Source: a virus
Virus record (IMG/VR): IMGVR_UViG_3300025162_000066
Span: 1 to 50,832 of that record
Length of the DNA: 50,832 nucleotides
Reading direction: 5' to 3' (one strand)
Within the stretch, counting starts at the first letter, position 1. Every line of letters begins with the position of its first letter. The notes beneath the pieces were generated by a model that was given only the letters and a program-made list of their open reading frames with translations, made no database searches and was not told the origin of the DNA. Shown here piece by piece: positions 13,705 through 21,719 of the stretch. The position numbers were made by a program, and so were the translations under genes.

Positions 13705-13956
13705 TCAATCATTCCTCGTGCGGTTGCCGCGATGTGAGCCGCCGTCCAAGTCAAGCTTGCCTATGATAGAACGGTAGTCGATCTGCCTCTCAGCCATCTC
13801 GGCGATCAGCGCTGCGATCACCGCCATGTGGTCTGGGACGCGGCCCTGCTGGGCCTTGTTTGAAACGGTGTTGGGTGACATTCGAAGCAGTTCTGCAAAC
13901 TCACGGATGCTGATGGCTGCCTTACCAAGCTGCCGCCGAAACTCGTCGTAGGTCAT
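13705..13956 (-). CDS. XRE-type regulator divergent from the transposase, 83 aa
   Basis: ATG at 13956 (MTYDEFRRQLGKAAISIREFAELLRMSPNTVSNKAQQGRVPDHMAVI). The stretch ISIREFAELLRMSPNTVSNKAQQG is a Cro/C1-type helix-turn-helix. In-frame codons farther upstream run through the operator and are not counted. It faces the transposase across a 142-base gap with a 12-bp inverted repeat over the transposase promoter. It probably represses transposition, itself, or both. Confidence 0.75.
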   Translation of the reverse strand: MTYDEFRRQLGKAAISIREFAELLRMSPNTVSNKAQQGRVPDHMAVIAALIAEMAERQIDYRSIIGKLDLDGGSHRGNRTRND

Positions 13957-14022
13957 GATTCTTCCCAAAAAATGGTTGCCCCGTAGGGTGGTCAAGATAC
14001 CTATCACATTTGTATAGCAATG

Positions 14023-14069
14023 CCTACCATTGGTTTTGTGTTGACACCAATGGTAGGGTGTGCTAGCCT
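14023..14069 (+). promoter_or_regulatory. transposase promoter with 12-bp inverted-repeat operator
   Basis: CCTACCATTGGT (14023-14034) and ACCAATGGTAGG (14046-14057) are perfect inverted copies with an 11-base spacer. TTGACA (14041-14046), a 17-base spacer and TAGCCT (14064-14069) form a promoter reading towards the transposase; the right operator half lies inside the spacer. The binding partner is most simply the divergent XRE protein. Confidence 0.65.
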
Positions 14070-14098
14070 TGTCGAACACAGTAAGAGGGGGTTCGGCC

Positions 14099-15109
14099 AT
14101 GGCCCGTCGCTACCGCAAGCAAGGCACGCACCGCCTCAAGAAGGCGTCGGCTCGCACCATCTCCCTTGGCAACATCTTCAGAATGACCGATCTTGAGGCC
14201 GAGGCCGCCTTTGCTCGGCTCCGCTGGCACCAAAATGACGGCAAGCCAATCTGCCGGCACTGCGGCTCCTGCGACGAGCACTACGACTGTCGCCGACCAA
14301 ACGGAACGTTCCGCTACCGCTGCTCGGGGTGCGCAAAGGACATTGGCCTCACCGCTGGCACCTCGTTCGCCCATCACAAGTTGCCAATACGGGACTACCT
14401 CGCCGCCATTGTAATCTACGTTAATAATGTTAAGGGTTCTGCGGCATTGATGCTCTCGCGTGAGCTTAATGTTCAATACAAAACCGCATTCGTCCTTGAG
14501 CACAAGCTGCGCGAATGCATTCATAAAGAGGTTATGGCTAATAATATTGGAGGTCTCGACAAGATTGTTGAAATCGACGGCTGCTTTATCGGTGGCTATG
14601 AATATCCCGAAAATCGAAAAGCCAAACGCAAGGACATGCGCCGTAAGGAGAATCAGAACGGCAAGGAACAATGCGTTGTCGCCATAACCGAGCGGGGCGG
14701 TCGTACCAAAACCAAGGTGTTTCAGAGCGAAGATGATTCTGGTGAATTCATCCGCGATAACCTCGACAAGGGAACAATCGTCCACGCCGATGAGGCTCCT
14801 GCATGGGACAAGGTTGTTGCGCCTTACAAAAACTATCGGGTGAACCACTCGGTCGAATATTTTGGTGAGGACAAAGCCTGCACCAACCATGCTGAGGGAC
14901 TCTTCAACCGCCTCCGTCGGTCGGAAATTGGCATTCATCACCACATCTCTGGCGCCTACGCCGCCCGGTACGCTAACGAAATCGCATGGCGGGAAGACTT
15001 CAAAGACCTGTCGAACGGCGATCAGTTCGAGATTGTCGGTCGTCTGGTCGGCAAAACCGCGCCCAGCATTGATTTCGTCGGGTACTGGCAGCGGAATTGG
15101 GCGGCGTGA
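14099..15109 (+). CDS. tnpA: IS1595-family DDE transposase
   Basis: 336 aa. A zinc-ribbon near residues 55-85 (ICRHCGSCDEHYDC..FRYRCSGCAKD) is followed by an ISXO2-like DDE domain: EIDGCFIGG (first D, about residue 160), VHADEAPAWD (second acidic, about 228) and NHAEGLFNRLRRSEIGIHHH (third acidic E/N-H-A-E block, about 265). These are hallmarks of IS1595-type transposases. ATG at 14099 after AGAGGGGGTTCGGCC is preferred to farther upstream codons. The gene is uninterrupted and lies within intact inverted repeats, so the element could still be active. Confidence 0.92.
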   Translation: MARRYRKQGTHRLKKASARTISLGNIFRMTDLEAEAAFARLRWHQNDGKPICRHCGSCDEHYDCRRPNGTFRYRCSGCAKDIGLTAGTSFAHHKLPIRDYLAAIVIYVNNVKGSAALMLSRELNVQYKTAFVLEHKLRECIHKEVMANNIGGLDKIVEIDGCFIGGYEYPENRKAKRKDMRRKENQNGKEQCVVAITERGGRTKTKVFQSEDDSGEFIRDNLDKGTIVHADEAPAWDKVVAPYKNYRVNHSVEYFGEDKACTNHAEGLFNRLRRSEIGIHHHISGAYAARYANEIAWREDFKDLSNGDQFEIVGRLVGKTAPSIDFVGYWQRNWAA

Positions 15110-15127
15110 TATCGGCGAGCGGCACGA

Positions 15128-15580
15128 CTAGATCATCATTGGCTGCATTGGGTCCAGCAGCGACCATGTGAGTTCGCCGAACTCCCCATCGTGGCGCTGG
15201 AAGTAGCTGCGCTGCCGGCTGAGCGTCTTGTAGACCGTCCGGCGCATCTGGTCGATCACCTTCGGGTCATCGCCCGCCATCTTCTTCCGGTGCATCACCC
15301 GAGCCGTGATGGCGTTCGTCGCCATTGGCTCGTCGGCACCGCGCAGCACGTCGGCGCAGAGTCTGGTGGCCTCCTTGTTCTTGAAGAATGGGCACCGCCG
15401 CCGATACCGGCGAGCGGGGATCGATTCCGGCTCCAGGTCGGGCGCGTAGAGCCTCAGGACGGCATCGACGTGGCCCATCTCGGACCTAAAGGCGAGAGCC
15501 TGTTGCTCATGGTGCTGCGCCAGCCCGGCCAACTCGGCTCTCTTGTCGCGCAGCGCAGAAACGACATGCGGCTCACCCAT
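15128..15580 (-). CDS. transposon passenger protein, 150 aa
   Basis: ATG at 15580 (MGEPHVVSALRDKRAELAGLAQHHEQQ) follows GGAGGGGGAA on the minus strand. The N-terminus is a coiled coil of the ALRDKRAEL type followed by VDAVLRLYAPDLEPESI; the second half (EATRLCADVLRGADEPMATNAITARVMHRKKM..VYKTLSRQR) looks like a winged helix. I recall such proteins scattered in alphaproteobacteria, often beside insertion sequences and phage genes, with no known role. It is convergent with the transposase (18-base gap) and inside the right inverted repeat. Confidence 0.65.
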   Translation of the reverse strand: MGEPHVVSALRDKRAELAGLAQHHEQQALAFRSEMGHVDAVLRLYAPDLEPESIPARRYRRRCPFFKNKEATRLCADVLRGADEPMATNAITARVMHRKKMAGDDPKVIDQMRRTVYKTLSRQRSYFQRHDGEFGELTWSLLDPMQPMMI

Positions 15581-15649
15581 TTCCCCCTCCCTGGAGACCA
15601 GCGAATGGGGAATTCTGCTATGCAGCAGCGGGGAACACAATTAAAGCCT

Positions 15650-15673
15650 TGTGGCGTATGCTACACCATGCCG
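15650..15673 (-). repeat. right terminal inverted repeat
   Basis: Exact reverse complement of 11177-11200 over 24 bases. Confidence 0.9.
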
Positions 15674-15681
15674 CTCTTATC
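15674..15681 (+). repeat. target-site duplication, right copy
   Basis: CTCTTATC, same as 11169-11176. It contains the complement of the holin TAA stop (15677-15679), so duplication preserved the holin reading frame. Confidence 0.9.
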
Positions 15682-16204
15682 GCACTGAGAGCTTTGCGGC
15701 CATAGCGTCAGCTCCTTTAGAACTGCCGTAGAAATAGCTCACCATGGTTCCCCAACCGGCCCCGAGTGCTCCGAGCATGATGTTGAGGATGTCGCGACTG
15801 CCTACAGGCGGTTCGTGGCTCACAAGCCAGCCTAAAAGACCGAAGAACCCTACAGTGAGGACGATAGCCAGCACGCCGGGAACCCAGTCTTTCACGGCGA
15901 TTTCCCGCTGGCGCGCGGAGTCCCGATCCTTCTGCGCCAAGGTCTCCAGGTCGATACCGGCCTTCTGGAGAGCCTCGGCGTGCCGGTTGTCCTCGGCCTT
16001 GAGCGCCAGGATTTGCTCCGGCGTGGCGTTGGCGCAGGCGGCCAGGGCTTTGTTGGCGTCGCCGGTCGGAGTGATGCCGAGCACGGATTCGATCGCGGTG
16101 ACGGCCGTGCCGGCGAGCGGGCCGCCGATCATGGTGGCGAGAGTCGGGGCGTACTGGGCGAGGCTGTTGAGCCCAGCCTCGGCGATGTCGGAGAAGATAC
16201 TCAT
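15677..16204 (-). CDS. holin, GTA three-TM type
   Basis: 175 aa. The N-terminal amphipathic/hydrophobic region (LATMIGGPLAGTAVTAI, about residues 22-40), a middle helical region (EQILALKAEDNRHAEALQKAGIDLETLAQKDRDSARQR) and two strong C-terminal TM helices (VPGVLAIVLTVGFFGLLGWLV; LNIMLGALGAGWGTMVSYFYGSSKGAD) match the three-TM holin family of gene transfer agents and alphaproteobacterial phages. It would permeabilise the inner membrane for the endolysin encoded just upstream. It is the last gene of the late operon; the transposon inserted directly at its stop codon without altering it. Confidence 0.8.
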   Translation of the reverse strand: MSIFSDIAEAGLNSLAQYAPTLATMIGGPLAGTAVTAIESVLGITPTGDANKALAACANATPEQILALKAEDNRHAEALQKAGIDLETLAQKDRDSARQREIAVKDWVPGVLAIVLTVGFFGLLGWLVSHEPPVGSRDILNIMLGALGAGWGTMVSYFYGSSKGADAMAAKLSVR

Positions 16205-16205
16205 G

Positions 16206-16352
16206 TCAGGTATCCTTGTGCGCCAGCCTGCGCCGGCAGAGGGTGGTGTAGCAATACCCCGGCGACTGGCACCGCACCGTCCGAGCCGGGCAGGCTGCGG
16301 CTTCGGCGACTTCGGCGGCAGAGATGACCGGGGGCGGAAACTTCGGCTTCAT
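16206..16352 (-). CDS. 48-aa protein between endolysin and holin
   Basis: ATG at 16352 overlaps the endolysin stop (ATGA), and its TGA lies two bases before the holin ATG. The peptide (MKPKFPPPVISAAEVAEAAACPAR, then CQSPGYCYTTLCRRRLAHKD) is Pro-rich then Cys-rich, with four cysteines. Its place in a lysis cassette suggests a lysis accessory, but there is no signal peptide or TM helix to support a spanin. Confidence 0.55.
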   Translation of the reverse strand: MKPKFPPPVISAAEVAEAAACPARTVRCQSPGYCYTTLCRRRLAHKDT

Positions 16353-17134
16353 AGCCCCAACGACCGCAGCGTATCGGCGTCAGCCATGCCGTGCTTTGAG
16401 AACCCCTGACGGCTCTGCCAAATGAGAAGCGCAATCAGAGTGCCGGTGCCGAACTCACCATCAGCATTGACCCGCAGCGCCCGCTGCATCGCCCGCACCC
16501 TGTCGCCAGAGTCCCCGAGCAGGAGCGTGGATTGGTCGGTCAGATGAGCGCCCATCAACCCGCGCTCGAACAGGTGGCCCTCGTAATACCGGCGGCCGGC
16601 GAGATTCGATGCTGTCGGAACGCCGTTTTTCCAAAGCCGCGCCATCAACGCGAACTCAAGCGGCACCATGTCGTAGACGGCGGCGTCGATGTGGTCGCGG
16701 ATGGCTGCCATTTCCTGGCGCTTAGGGCCGTCGAGCGATGCTCCGCGATTGTAGACCAGCGACACCAACGCGCCCTGGCTCATGGCCGGGAGATGTTCGG
16801 CGCCGGGGAATGTATGGAGCGTCAGCACGAGATAGGCCGGCAACGCGGCGCCGATCAGCACCGCTTCGGACGCGGCCGGCGGAATCTCAATGTCCCGGAG
16901 CTTGGGCAACAGCGCCATCGCCGCCGGTCCCCGAACGCCGCGCGCCTCTTGCAGACGAGCGAAAGCGTAGGGGTCGAGGTGGTCGTGCCAATCGTCCAGG
17001 CCGTCAGGGTCAGCGCCGATGTCCGAGCCGTAACCGATAGTGATTCCGCTGGCGCCGCCCGGCCACTCGGGATGCGTCGGGCGGCCCTCGAACTGCTTGA
17101 TCAGCGCGAGGGCGGCAGGGTCGATGGTGGTCAT
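16349..17134 (-). CDS. endolysin: lysozyme-like domain plus peptidoglycan-binding domain
   Basis: 261 aa from ATG 17134 (MTTIDPAALALIKQFEG); upstream in-frame codons are excluded because the start overlaps the previous gene by 4 bases. E16 in KQFEG is the catalytic glutamate position of T4-like lysozymes, followed by GGASGITIGYGSDIG. Residues about 205-258 (GDSGDRVRAMQRALRVNADGEFGTGTLIALLIWQSRQGF) form a C-terminal peptidoglycan-binding domain. No signal sequence is present, consistent with dependence on the holin encoded downstream. Confidence 0.85.
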   Translation of the reverse strand: MTTIDPAALALIKQFEGRPTHPEWPGGASGITIGYGSDIGADPDGLDDWHDHLDPYAFARLQEARGVRGPAAMALLPKLRDIEIPPAASEAVLIGAALPAYLVLTLHTFPGAEHLPAMSQGALVSLVYNRGASLDGPKRQEMAAIRDHIDAAVYDMVPLEFALMARLWKNGVPTASNLAGRRYYEGHLFERGLMGAHLTDQSTLLLGDSGDRVRAMQRALRVNADGEFGTGTLIALLIWQSRQGFSKHGMADADTLRSLGL

Positions 17135-17691
17135 GATGGCCACACGATCTTGGGCAGTGAAGCGATGAGAGCGCCCTGGGTCATCATCGGAACGGTCCCG
17201 GCGAGGACTTGGGCCTGAGTAGCGAAGAACGCCGACCAAACAGCATCGCGCCAAGTGATTGCCGCATGAGCATCAGCCGCCCAGGCCGCATTCGCGCTGT
17301 TGGCATAGCTGCACACGGCTTCGATAGACTTGTAGCCACGTTCCTGCGATATCTGATCAATCCAGGCATCAACCTCAACGCCTAAACGCTTAACATCCCT
17401 CTGGATCAGAAAGAGCGGCTTTGGCACCACCCCCTGAGTTGTGACGACTACTTTACGTTCCATATCGGCGACAGGCGGCCAAACATCTGCCGCAATGTGC
17501 ATCGGGTCCGGACACGCGGAAACCCGAGATTCCTCCCAAAATCCGACCCCGGAAAGGTCCGACCGATCTGGGAACGCCGGTCCAAGGTCTTGAAGCACAG
17601 CATAAGACAAGCCGGAAAACTCTTCCGGGGGCTGGACGAGCTGAGCGGATAATATCTCACCCGTCAGTGTGTTCACTTTATAGCACGACAT
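17131..17691 (-). CDS. DUF4376-like tail-fibre-associated protein, 186 aa
   Basis: The C-terminal half (RDVKRLGVEVDAWIDQISQERGYKSIEAVCSYANSANAAWAADAHAAITWRDAVW) matches the DUF4376 pattern, common at the end of tail-fibre clusters and in tail-fibre assembly proteins. The N-terminal half is less conserved. It ends in a 4-base overlap with the endolysin. Fibre assembly or tail attachment is inferred from its neighbours. Confidence 0.65.
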   Translation of the reverse strand: MSCYKVNTLTGEILSAQLVQPPEEFSGLSYAVLQDLGPAFPDRSDLSGVGFWEESRVSACPDPMHIAADVWPPVADMERKVVVTTQGVVPKPLFLIQRDVKRLGVEVDAWIDQISQERGYKSIEAVCSYANSANAAWAADAHAAITWRDAVWSAFFATQAQVLAGTVPMMTQGALIASLPKIVWPS

Positions 17692-17701
17692 ATTTCTACC
17701 C

Positions 17702-18646
17702 TCACCCGAAAGTGATTAGCAGCGAGCCGTTGGCTCCAGCGGCACCACTAAGCTGTGATGTTCCGTGGACCCCAGCAGCGCCTCCTACGCCACCGGAACC
17801 TTGAGACATCGTATATGACGTAACCGCACCGCTCACATAATCAGAACCACCTGCGCCGCTGCTGCCGTAGTCATAGTTGCCATACCCAGTCTCAGAACCC
17901 GCGCCACCTCCGAAATATCCCGCGCCCCCGCCACCGCCGCAAGTAGCACCATGGACAATGGAATTATTGGCCGCGCCTCCGCCGCCCCCGACCGTCGTTG
18001 CATTTGCCGGAGACGGTTGGGGACTGGGACTGATATTTCCGCCTGTCAGTGCGGACCCAGAGATTCCGTTGTAACCACCAGACACGTTGTTTCCGGCTAT
18101 CGAGCCACTCCCACCACCTACTTGAGTCCCACCCGTGGCGGGAGAACCACCATAAGGTGGGGTTGACCCAGAGGCTCCCGTCAGGCCTCCCCCCGCGCCA
18201 CCAGGGGATGTCTCAGACGCCCCCCAGGACGCGCCAGGGCCCCCGCCGCCGCCTGCCGCGATGGCAACAAGCGTTCCGTTGATGGACAAGCTACAATATC
18301 CGCCACCGCCGCCACCGCCGCCCGCATCTTCGCCTTCAGCTCCGCGCGTATCGTACGCGCCACCGCGGCCACCAGTTGGGACGTTATACGAGATACCGGC
18401 CCCGCCGGAGACCGGAAGCACAACTGTTACCTTGCTCCCTGCGCCACCAGCACCGCCGTCATAACCCGCAGCATCGGCTCCGCCTCCGCCTCCGCCCGCG
18501 CCCTGCAATATGCACGTCATTCGAGTGGCGCCTGCGGGTGCGGTAATGGACCCCGCTCCAGCATTGGCTGGGGAGACAGTGCCTGTGAATGGAGCAGTCT
18601 TCGACGTAGCGCCGAGTGCTACGCCAAGGGGTCCACCGAGGGCCAT
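17702..18646 (-). CDS. glycine-rich tail-fibre protein
   Basis: 314 aa from ATG 18646, which overlaps the upstream TAA (TAATG). After a 40-residue start, the protein is dominated by long Gly runs (GGGGGG, GGAGGAGSK, GGGGGGAANN) and short beta segments, a pattern of poly-glycine (PGII) helical-bundle receptor-binding tips or adhesins of phages. It ends ANGSLLITFG, typical of glycine-rich fibre ends. Likely contacts the host surface. Confidence 0.7.
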   Translation of the reverse strand: MALGGPLGVALGATSKTAPFTGTVSPANAGAGSITAPAGATRMTCILQGAGGGGGGADAAGYDGGAGGAGSKVTVVLPVSGGAGISYNVPTGGRGGAYDTRGAEGEDAGGGGGGGGYCSLSINGTLVAIAAGGGGGPGASWGASETSPGGAGGGLTGASGSTPPYGGSPATGGTQVGGGSGSIAGNNVSGGYNGISGSALTGGNISPSPQPSPANATTVGGGGGAANNSIVHGATCGGGGGAGYFGGGAGSETGYGNYDYGSSGAGGSDYVSGAVTSYTMSQGSGGVGGAAGVHGTSQLSGAAGANGSLLITFG

Positions 18647-19092
18647 TACAAGTCCCTCCGCTGCGCGACAACGGCGACGCCCGGCGCAGTCTGAGTGGCC
18701 CCGATCTGCACCCATAACTGACCATTGGCGGGAAGCCGGAGCGGAGATGATTCAGATATCTGCGTACCATCGGCATTCAGAAAAGCTGCTGTCTGTAACG
18801 TGCCCGCGGTCGTGGTCGCAAACGCCGACAACGTCGTGCTTGCAATCGGACCAGCACATGCAGTTCCGTCCGGAGAATACAGCAACGTCACCTGAGTAGC
18901 GGAAGTTCCAACCATCGGAAATGCACCCAGATGTGTATACTCAGAGCCATTCGCTCCGGCCGTGCTCAGCTTTGAGCACCCCGTCAGCGTGTTGTACGTC
19001 AGCTTACCGGTGGCGCAGGTCGTGATGTCGAGCGTTCCGATAGTTTTCGGAAATGTCGCCCGATAGCTGTTTGTATCCATTGTGGTTGTCAT
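18646..19092 (-). CDS. tail-fibre-cluster protein, 148 aa
   Basis: ATG at 19092 follows GAAGGAGAAAACGA, an excellent ribosome site; upstream in-frame codons overlap the previous gene. The sequence is Thr/Ala/Ser-rich and beta-patterned (GTLDITTCATGKLTYNTLTG, TQVTLLYSPDGTACAGPIAS) and ends with a hydrophobic beta segment (QLWVQIGATQTAPGVAVVAQRRDL). Likely a minor fibre or tip component; no named family. Confidence 0.6.
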   Translation of the reverse strand: MTTTMDTNSYRATFPKTIGTLDITTCATGKLTYNTLTGCSKLSTAGANGSEYTHLGAFPMVGTSATQVTLLYSPDGTACAGPIASTTLSAFATTTAGTLQTAAFLNADGTQISESSPLRLPANGQLWVQIGATQTAPGVAVVAQRRDL

Positions 19093-19111
19093 TTCGTTTT
19101 CTCCTTCAGAA

Positions 19112-20368
19112 CTAGAATGCGTAAAGCCAGCTTTGGTCAAAGTCAGACGATCCAGAGCCGCCAGCTAGTTGCCAGTTGGTACCGTCGAAGTCGAAGCTGA
19201 GGGTGGTGTTGGCCGGGAGAGCGCCCAAGGCCAGAGTCGTGCTGCCGTTGATCGAGATCGACTTGACGCCGGAAGTGTCCACCGAGAGCGTCGCGGACGT
19301 GGCGCTGCTGGCGGAACCTCCCGTCGTCACGGTGACGTGATAGCCCCTGAGCGCCGTCGAGATCGCGCCCTGGGTGCTGACGGTCAAAGCGTTGGCTGTT
19401 CCGCCGGCGGCGCCGCCCTGGAGGATGGTGTTGGCGCCCGATGCGCCTGTCGTGCCTTGGCTCCCTGAGGGACTGATCGTCCAGGCGCTGTAAGTCCCGG
19501 ACCCACCGACGTCCGTGACATTGACGATCAGGGTCGTGCCGCTGTAACTCGTCACCTGCCCGTGCATATAGTTCGCGGGCGTGGTCGTGTAGGCGGCGGT
19601 GATGAACTCGCCCGTGATGAACTGCTTTCCAGCCGAGACGGTGAAAGTATTCGAGCCGGTTCCGATGGTGAGGCTGGTGCTGCTGGTGTCGCTTAGGGCG
19701 ACGACAGACGCCGCTGCCGCAGTGGCCGAGGCCGCCGCCAAATTCGCGTTGTACTTGGCGCTGTAGTTCGTGCCGTCAACCGTTCCGCCGATATACATCG
19801 CCCAGTCTTGAGCCGACCCATAGCCAGCCGAACCTCGCTTGTAAGTCCCCGTGGCCCACTCCTGCGCTGAGAGGGATGTGCCGGTGACGTAGGCCCCGGT
19901 AAGCGTCGCCCAGCTCTTGGAAGACCCGGCCGCAACCGTCATCCCGATGGCATATTCTTTCGCAGAATATTCCGCGTTGTCGGCGGTCGCCGCCAACAGG
20001 GTCGCCCAGTCCTTAGCAGAGCCAAAACCGGCCGCGCCGCGCTTATACGTGCCGGCGGCCCATTCCTGGGCGCTTAGGCTGGTGCCGGTGACATAAGCCC
20101 CGGTGAGGGTGGCCCAGCTCTTGGACGATAACGCCGTTGTTCCCTGCGCCCATTCCTTGGCTGAATAGTCCGTCGAGGCGACCAGCGATCCGGTCAGAGA
20201 CGCCCAGTTTTGCGCCAGGGTCGAAGACGTCCCGAGGTCAGCCTTACCGTCCACCCACATCTTTTGCCAGAGCGGGTAGACATCACCAAATGCCCCAGGG
20301 GTTAAATACCCGAACCCCGACAGAATATTGTCAGGATAGGGGTTTCCGTTGAGCGTAACTGTAGACAT
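19112..20368 (-). CDS. tail fibre with repeated SAKEWA modules
   Basis: 418 aa. Residues about 50-215 contain a recurring unit S-A-(K/Q)-(E/D)-W-A-x-G-T alternating with S-S-K-S-W-A-T-L-T-G-A-Y-V-T-G-T-S-L and K-R-G-(A/S)-A-G-(F/Y)-G-S-A-(K/Q)-D-W-A. Such modules are typical of trimeric phage tail-fibre stalks. The C-terminal part (STQGAISTALRGYHVTVTTGG..SLSFDFDGTNWQLAGG) is a beta-rich tip. The repeats are also visible as DNA direct repeats, offering recombination points for fibre variation. Confidence 0.7.
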   Translation of the reverse strand: MSTVTLNGNPYPDNILSGFGYLTPGAFGDVYPLWQKMWVDGKADLGTSSTLAQNWASLTGSLVASTDYSAKEWAQGTTALSSKSWATLTGAYVTGTSLSAQEWAAGTYKRGAAGFGSAKDWATLLAATADNAEYSAKEYAIGMTVAAGSSKSWATLTGAYVTGTSLSAQEWATGTYKRGSAGYGSAQDWAMYIGGTVDGTNYSAKYNANLAAASATAAAASVVALSDTSSTSLTIGTGSNTFTVSAGKQFITGEFITAAYTTTPANYMHGQVTSYSGTTLIVNVTDVGGSGTYSAWTISPSGSQGTTGASGANTILQGGAAGGTANALTVSTQGAISTALRGYHVTVTTGGSASSATSATLSVDTSGVKSISINGSTTLALGALPANTTLSFDFDGTNWQLAGGSGSSDFDQSWLYAF

Positions 20369-20423
20369 ATCAGTCCCCTAGCAAGAGGCCAATCGAGGCA
20401 TTTCAGACGATGCGTTCGAGTTC

Positions 20424-21311
20424 TTAGGCGACGACTTCGATCAGGTCGTAAGCGACGCCCGAGTATCCGTAGTAAGCCATCGTGATTGGGTTCAACTTGC
20501 TCAGGTTCGCAAGGAACGACACGCGATGGAGGTTGGTTATGTCTTTCGGGTTGGCCGAGAAGAATACCTGACCAGACAAGCCGAGCGCGAATTGCTGATC
20601 GAAGACCGAAGACAGAGCTTCCTGGTTTGGGAGGGTCTGGATAGCCAGATGGAATTCACGGTATTTCGGCCGAGCATCGAAAGCTCTGTATCCACCAATC
20701 GTCTTCGTCACGACGGACGGGTCAACCGGGACAAGCTGAGCCCCATAGCTCATATTGTAGAACGGCTGATAACCTGGGGAAACGAACAGGCGAGACAGTT
20801 CGATGTAACCATACGGGTTGCTCTGGTCGGTTATCAGCACCTGGACATATCGCCCCAGTACCGCAGTGGTGAATAGAGCGACCACAGGAACCTTAAAGTT
20901 GTTGAACTCTTCCGGGGTATACTGCCCATTATACCAATGCTGGTCTTCGAACGGCACCGTTCCAAATGGGAATACCACTGGAGAAAGAACGCCAGAGTAT
21001 GTACCTGCGAGGACGGTGAGAGCGGCGTCTTTGAAGACGCTGATCGTGTAGGACGCGCTCTGGCTCAGGTTATGCGGAGCCGGGATGACGACGGCCATGA
21101 TCGATCGCGTCACCCCGAGGTCGCAGACAAACGAGGTGTCCGACGGAACGCAACTCGCCGACCGCGCCTTGTAAGCCAGCATCGGGTTTTGCAGGTTGGT
21201 CAGAGGCAAAGTATCCGACCACAATCCCCCTGAGAACGTAGGCGCGTAGAGCCCATTCACGTCCACGTAATTCTGGGTGCAGAGCAAGCAGTTCGAGGCG
21301 GATGCGGTCAT
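20424..21311 (-). CDS. minor tail protein, 295 aa
   Basis: Beta-rich protein beginning MTASASNCLLCTQNYVDVNG with middle region (VCDLGVTRSIMAVVIPAPHNLSQSASYTISVFKD..GRYVQVLITDQSNPYGYIELSRLFV) that reads like a galactose-binding/discoidin-type beta sandwich. It lies between tail hub and fibre genes, so a baseplate or tip component that binds sugar is plausible. Not recognised more precisely. Confidence 0.6.
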   Translation of the reverse strand: MTASASNCLLCTQNYVDVNGLYAPTFSGGLWSDTLPLTNLQNPMLAYKARSASCVPSDTSFVCDLGVTRSIMAVVIPAPHNLSQSASYTISVFKDAALTVLAGTYSGVLSPVVFPFGTVPFEDQHWYNGQYTPEEFNNFKVPVVALFTTAVLGRYVQVLITDQSNPYGYIELSRLFVSPGYQPFYNMSYGAQLVPVDPSVVTKTIGGYRAFDARPKYREFHLAIQTLPNQEALSSVFDQQFALGLSGQVFFSANPKDITNLHRVSFLANLSKLNPITMAYYGYSGVAYDLIEVVA

Positions 21312-21317
21312 GATCGT

Positions 21318-21719
21318 TTACCGCGCCGCGACGTTGACGATCAGAGTGGTGCCGGCGCCGTAAGTGCCAACCGACGTGATCTTGACCCGGTAGCGCTCGC
21401 CGAGGACGCCCTGCTGAACCGTGTTGTTCGCGATGCTGCCGTCCGTGATCGCGGTCGGCGTCGTAACGGCGGTCAGGCCGCTCACGTTGACGATGTTCGT
21501 CGCCGACGCAGTGGTGAAGTGGAAGTTGGCGATGTCGATCCAGGTCGTGCCGCCGTCGATGCTGGTCTGGACGTAGGCATCGACCGTTGTTGCGGCTGAT
21601 GCGACGTAGGTAAAGGCCGCCTCGATGGTGAGGGCGGTGACCTTACCGAAGCCTGTCTGGGCGGTTTGGATAGAGCCGGTGACCGCTGTCGTGATCGCGG
21701 TGCTGCAAAGTAAAGTCAT
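21318..21719 (-). CDS. small beta-sandwich tail protein, 133 aa
   Basis: ATG at 21719 overlaps the tail hub stop (ATGA). The sequence alternates short hydrophobic and Thr/Ala segments (TTVDAYVQTSIDGGTTWIDIANFHF..RYRVKITSVGTYGAGTTLIVNVAAR), an Ig-like or jelly-roll pattern common in tail accessory proteins. Function unknown. Confidence 0.6.
   Translation of the reverse strand: MTLLCSTAITTAVTGSIQTAQTGFGKVTALTIEAAFTYVASAATTVDAYVQTSIDGGTTWIDIANFHFTTASATNIVNVSGLTAVTTPTAITDGSIANNTVQQGVLGERYRVKITSVGTYGAGTTLIVNVAAR

Larger units (their letters stand above)
11177..15673 (+). mobile_element. IS1595-like transposon carrying an R-M system, 4497 bp
   Basis: The element is bounded by 24-bp perfect terminal inverted repeats (11177-11200 and 15650-15673, beginning CGGCATGGTGTAGC) and an 8-bp direct target duplication CTCTTATC on both sides. 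It contains an IS1595-type DDE transposase (plus), a divergent XRE regulator, an R-M operon with RHH regulator (minus) and a 150-aa gene (minus). IS1595-family elements are known to carry passenger genes. Its base composition is more A+T-rich in the R-M part than the surrounding phage. The insertion lies between the small accessory genes and the holin gene; the holin stop codon lies within the right TSD, so holin is intact. Without it the phage segment would be 46,327 bp. Confidence 0.9.

Noticed and set aside
11177-15673. Composite transposon with two insertion sequences
   Set aside because: Only one transposase and one pair of inverted ends are present, so it is a single element with passenger genes.
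7700-15676. Host chromosome between two separate prophages
   Set aside because: The small overlapping genes here have phage style, the transposon accounts for the R-M genes, and the remaining genes run straight into the lysis cassette; a lambda-like order (late genes, accessory region, attP, int) explains the layout better. It cannot be fully excluded.
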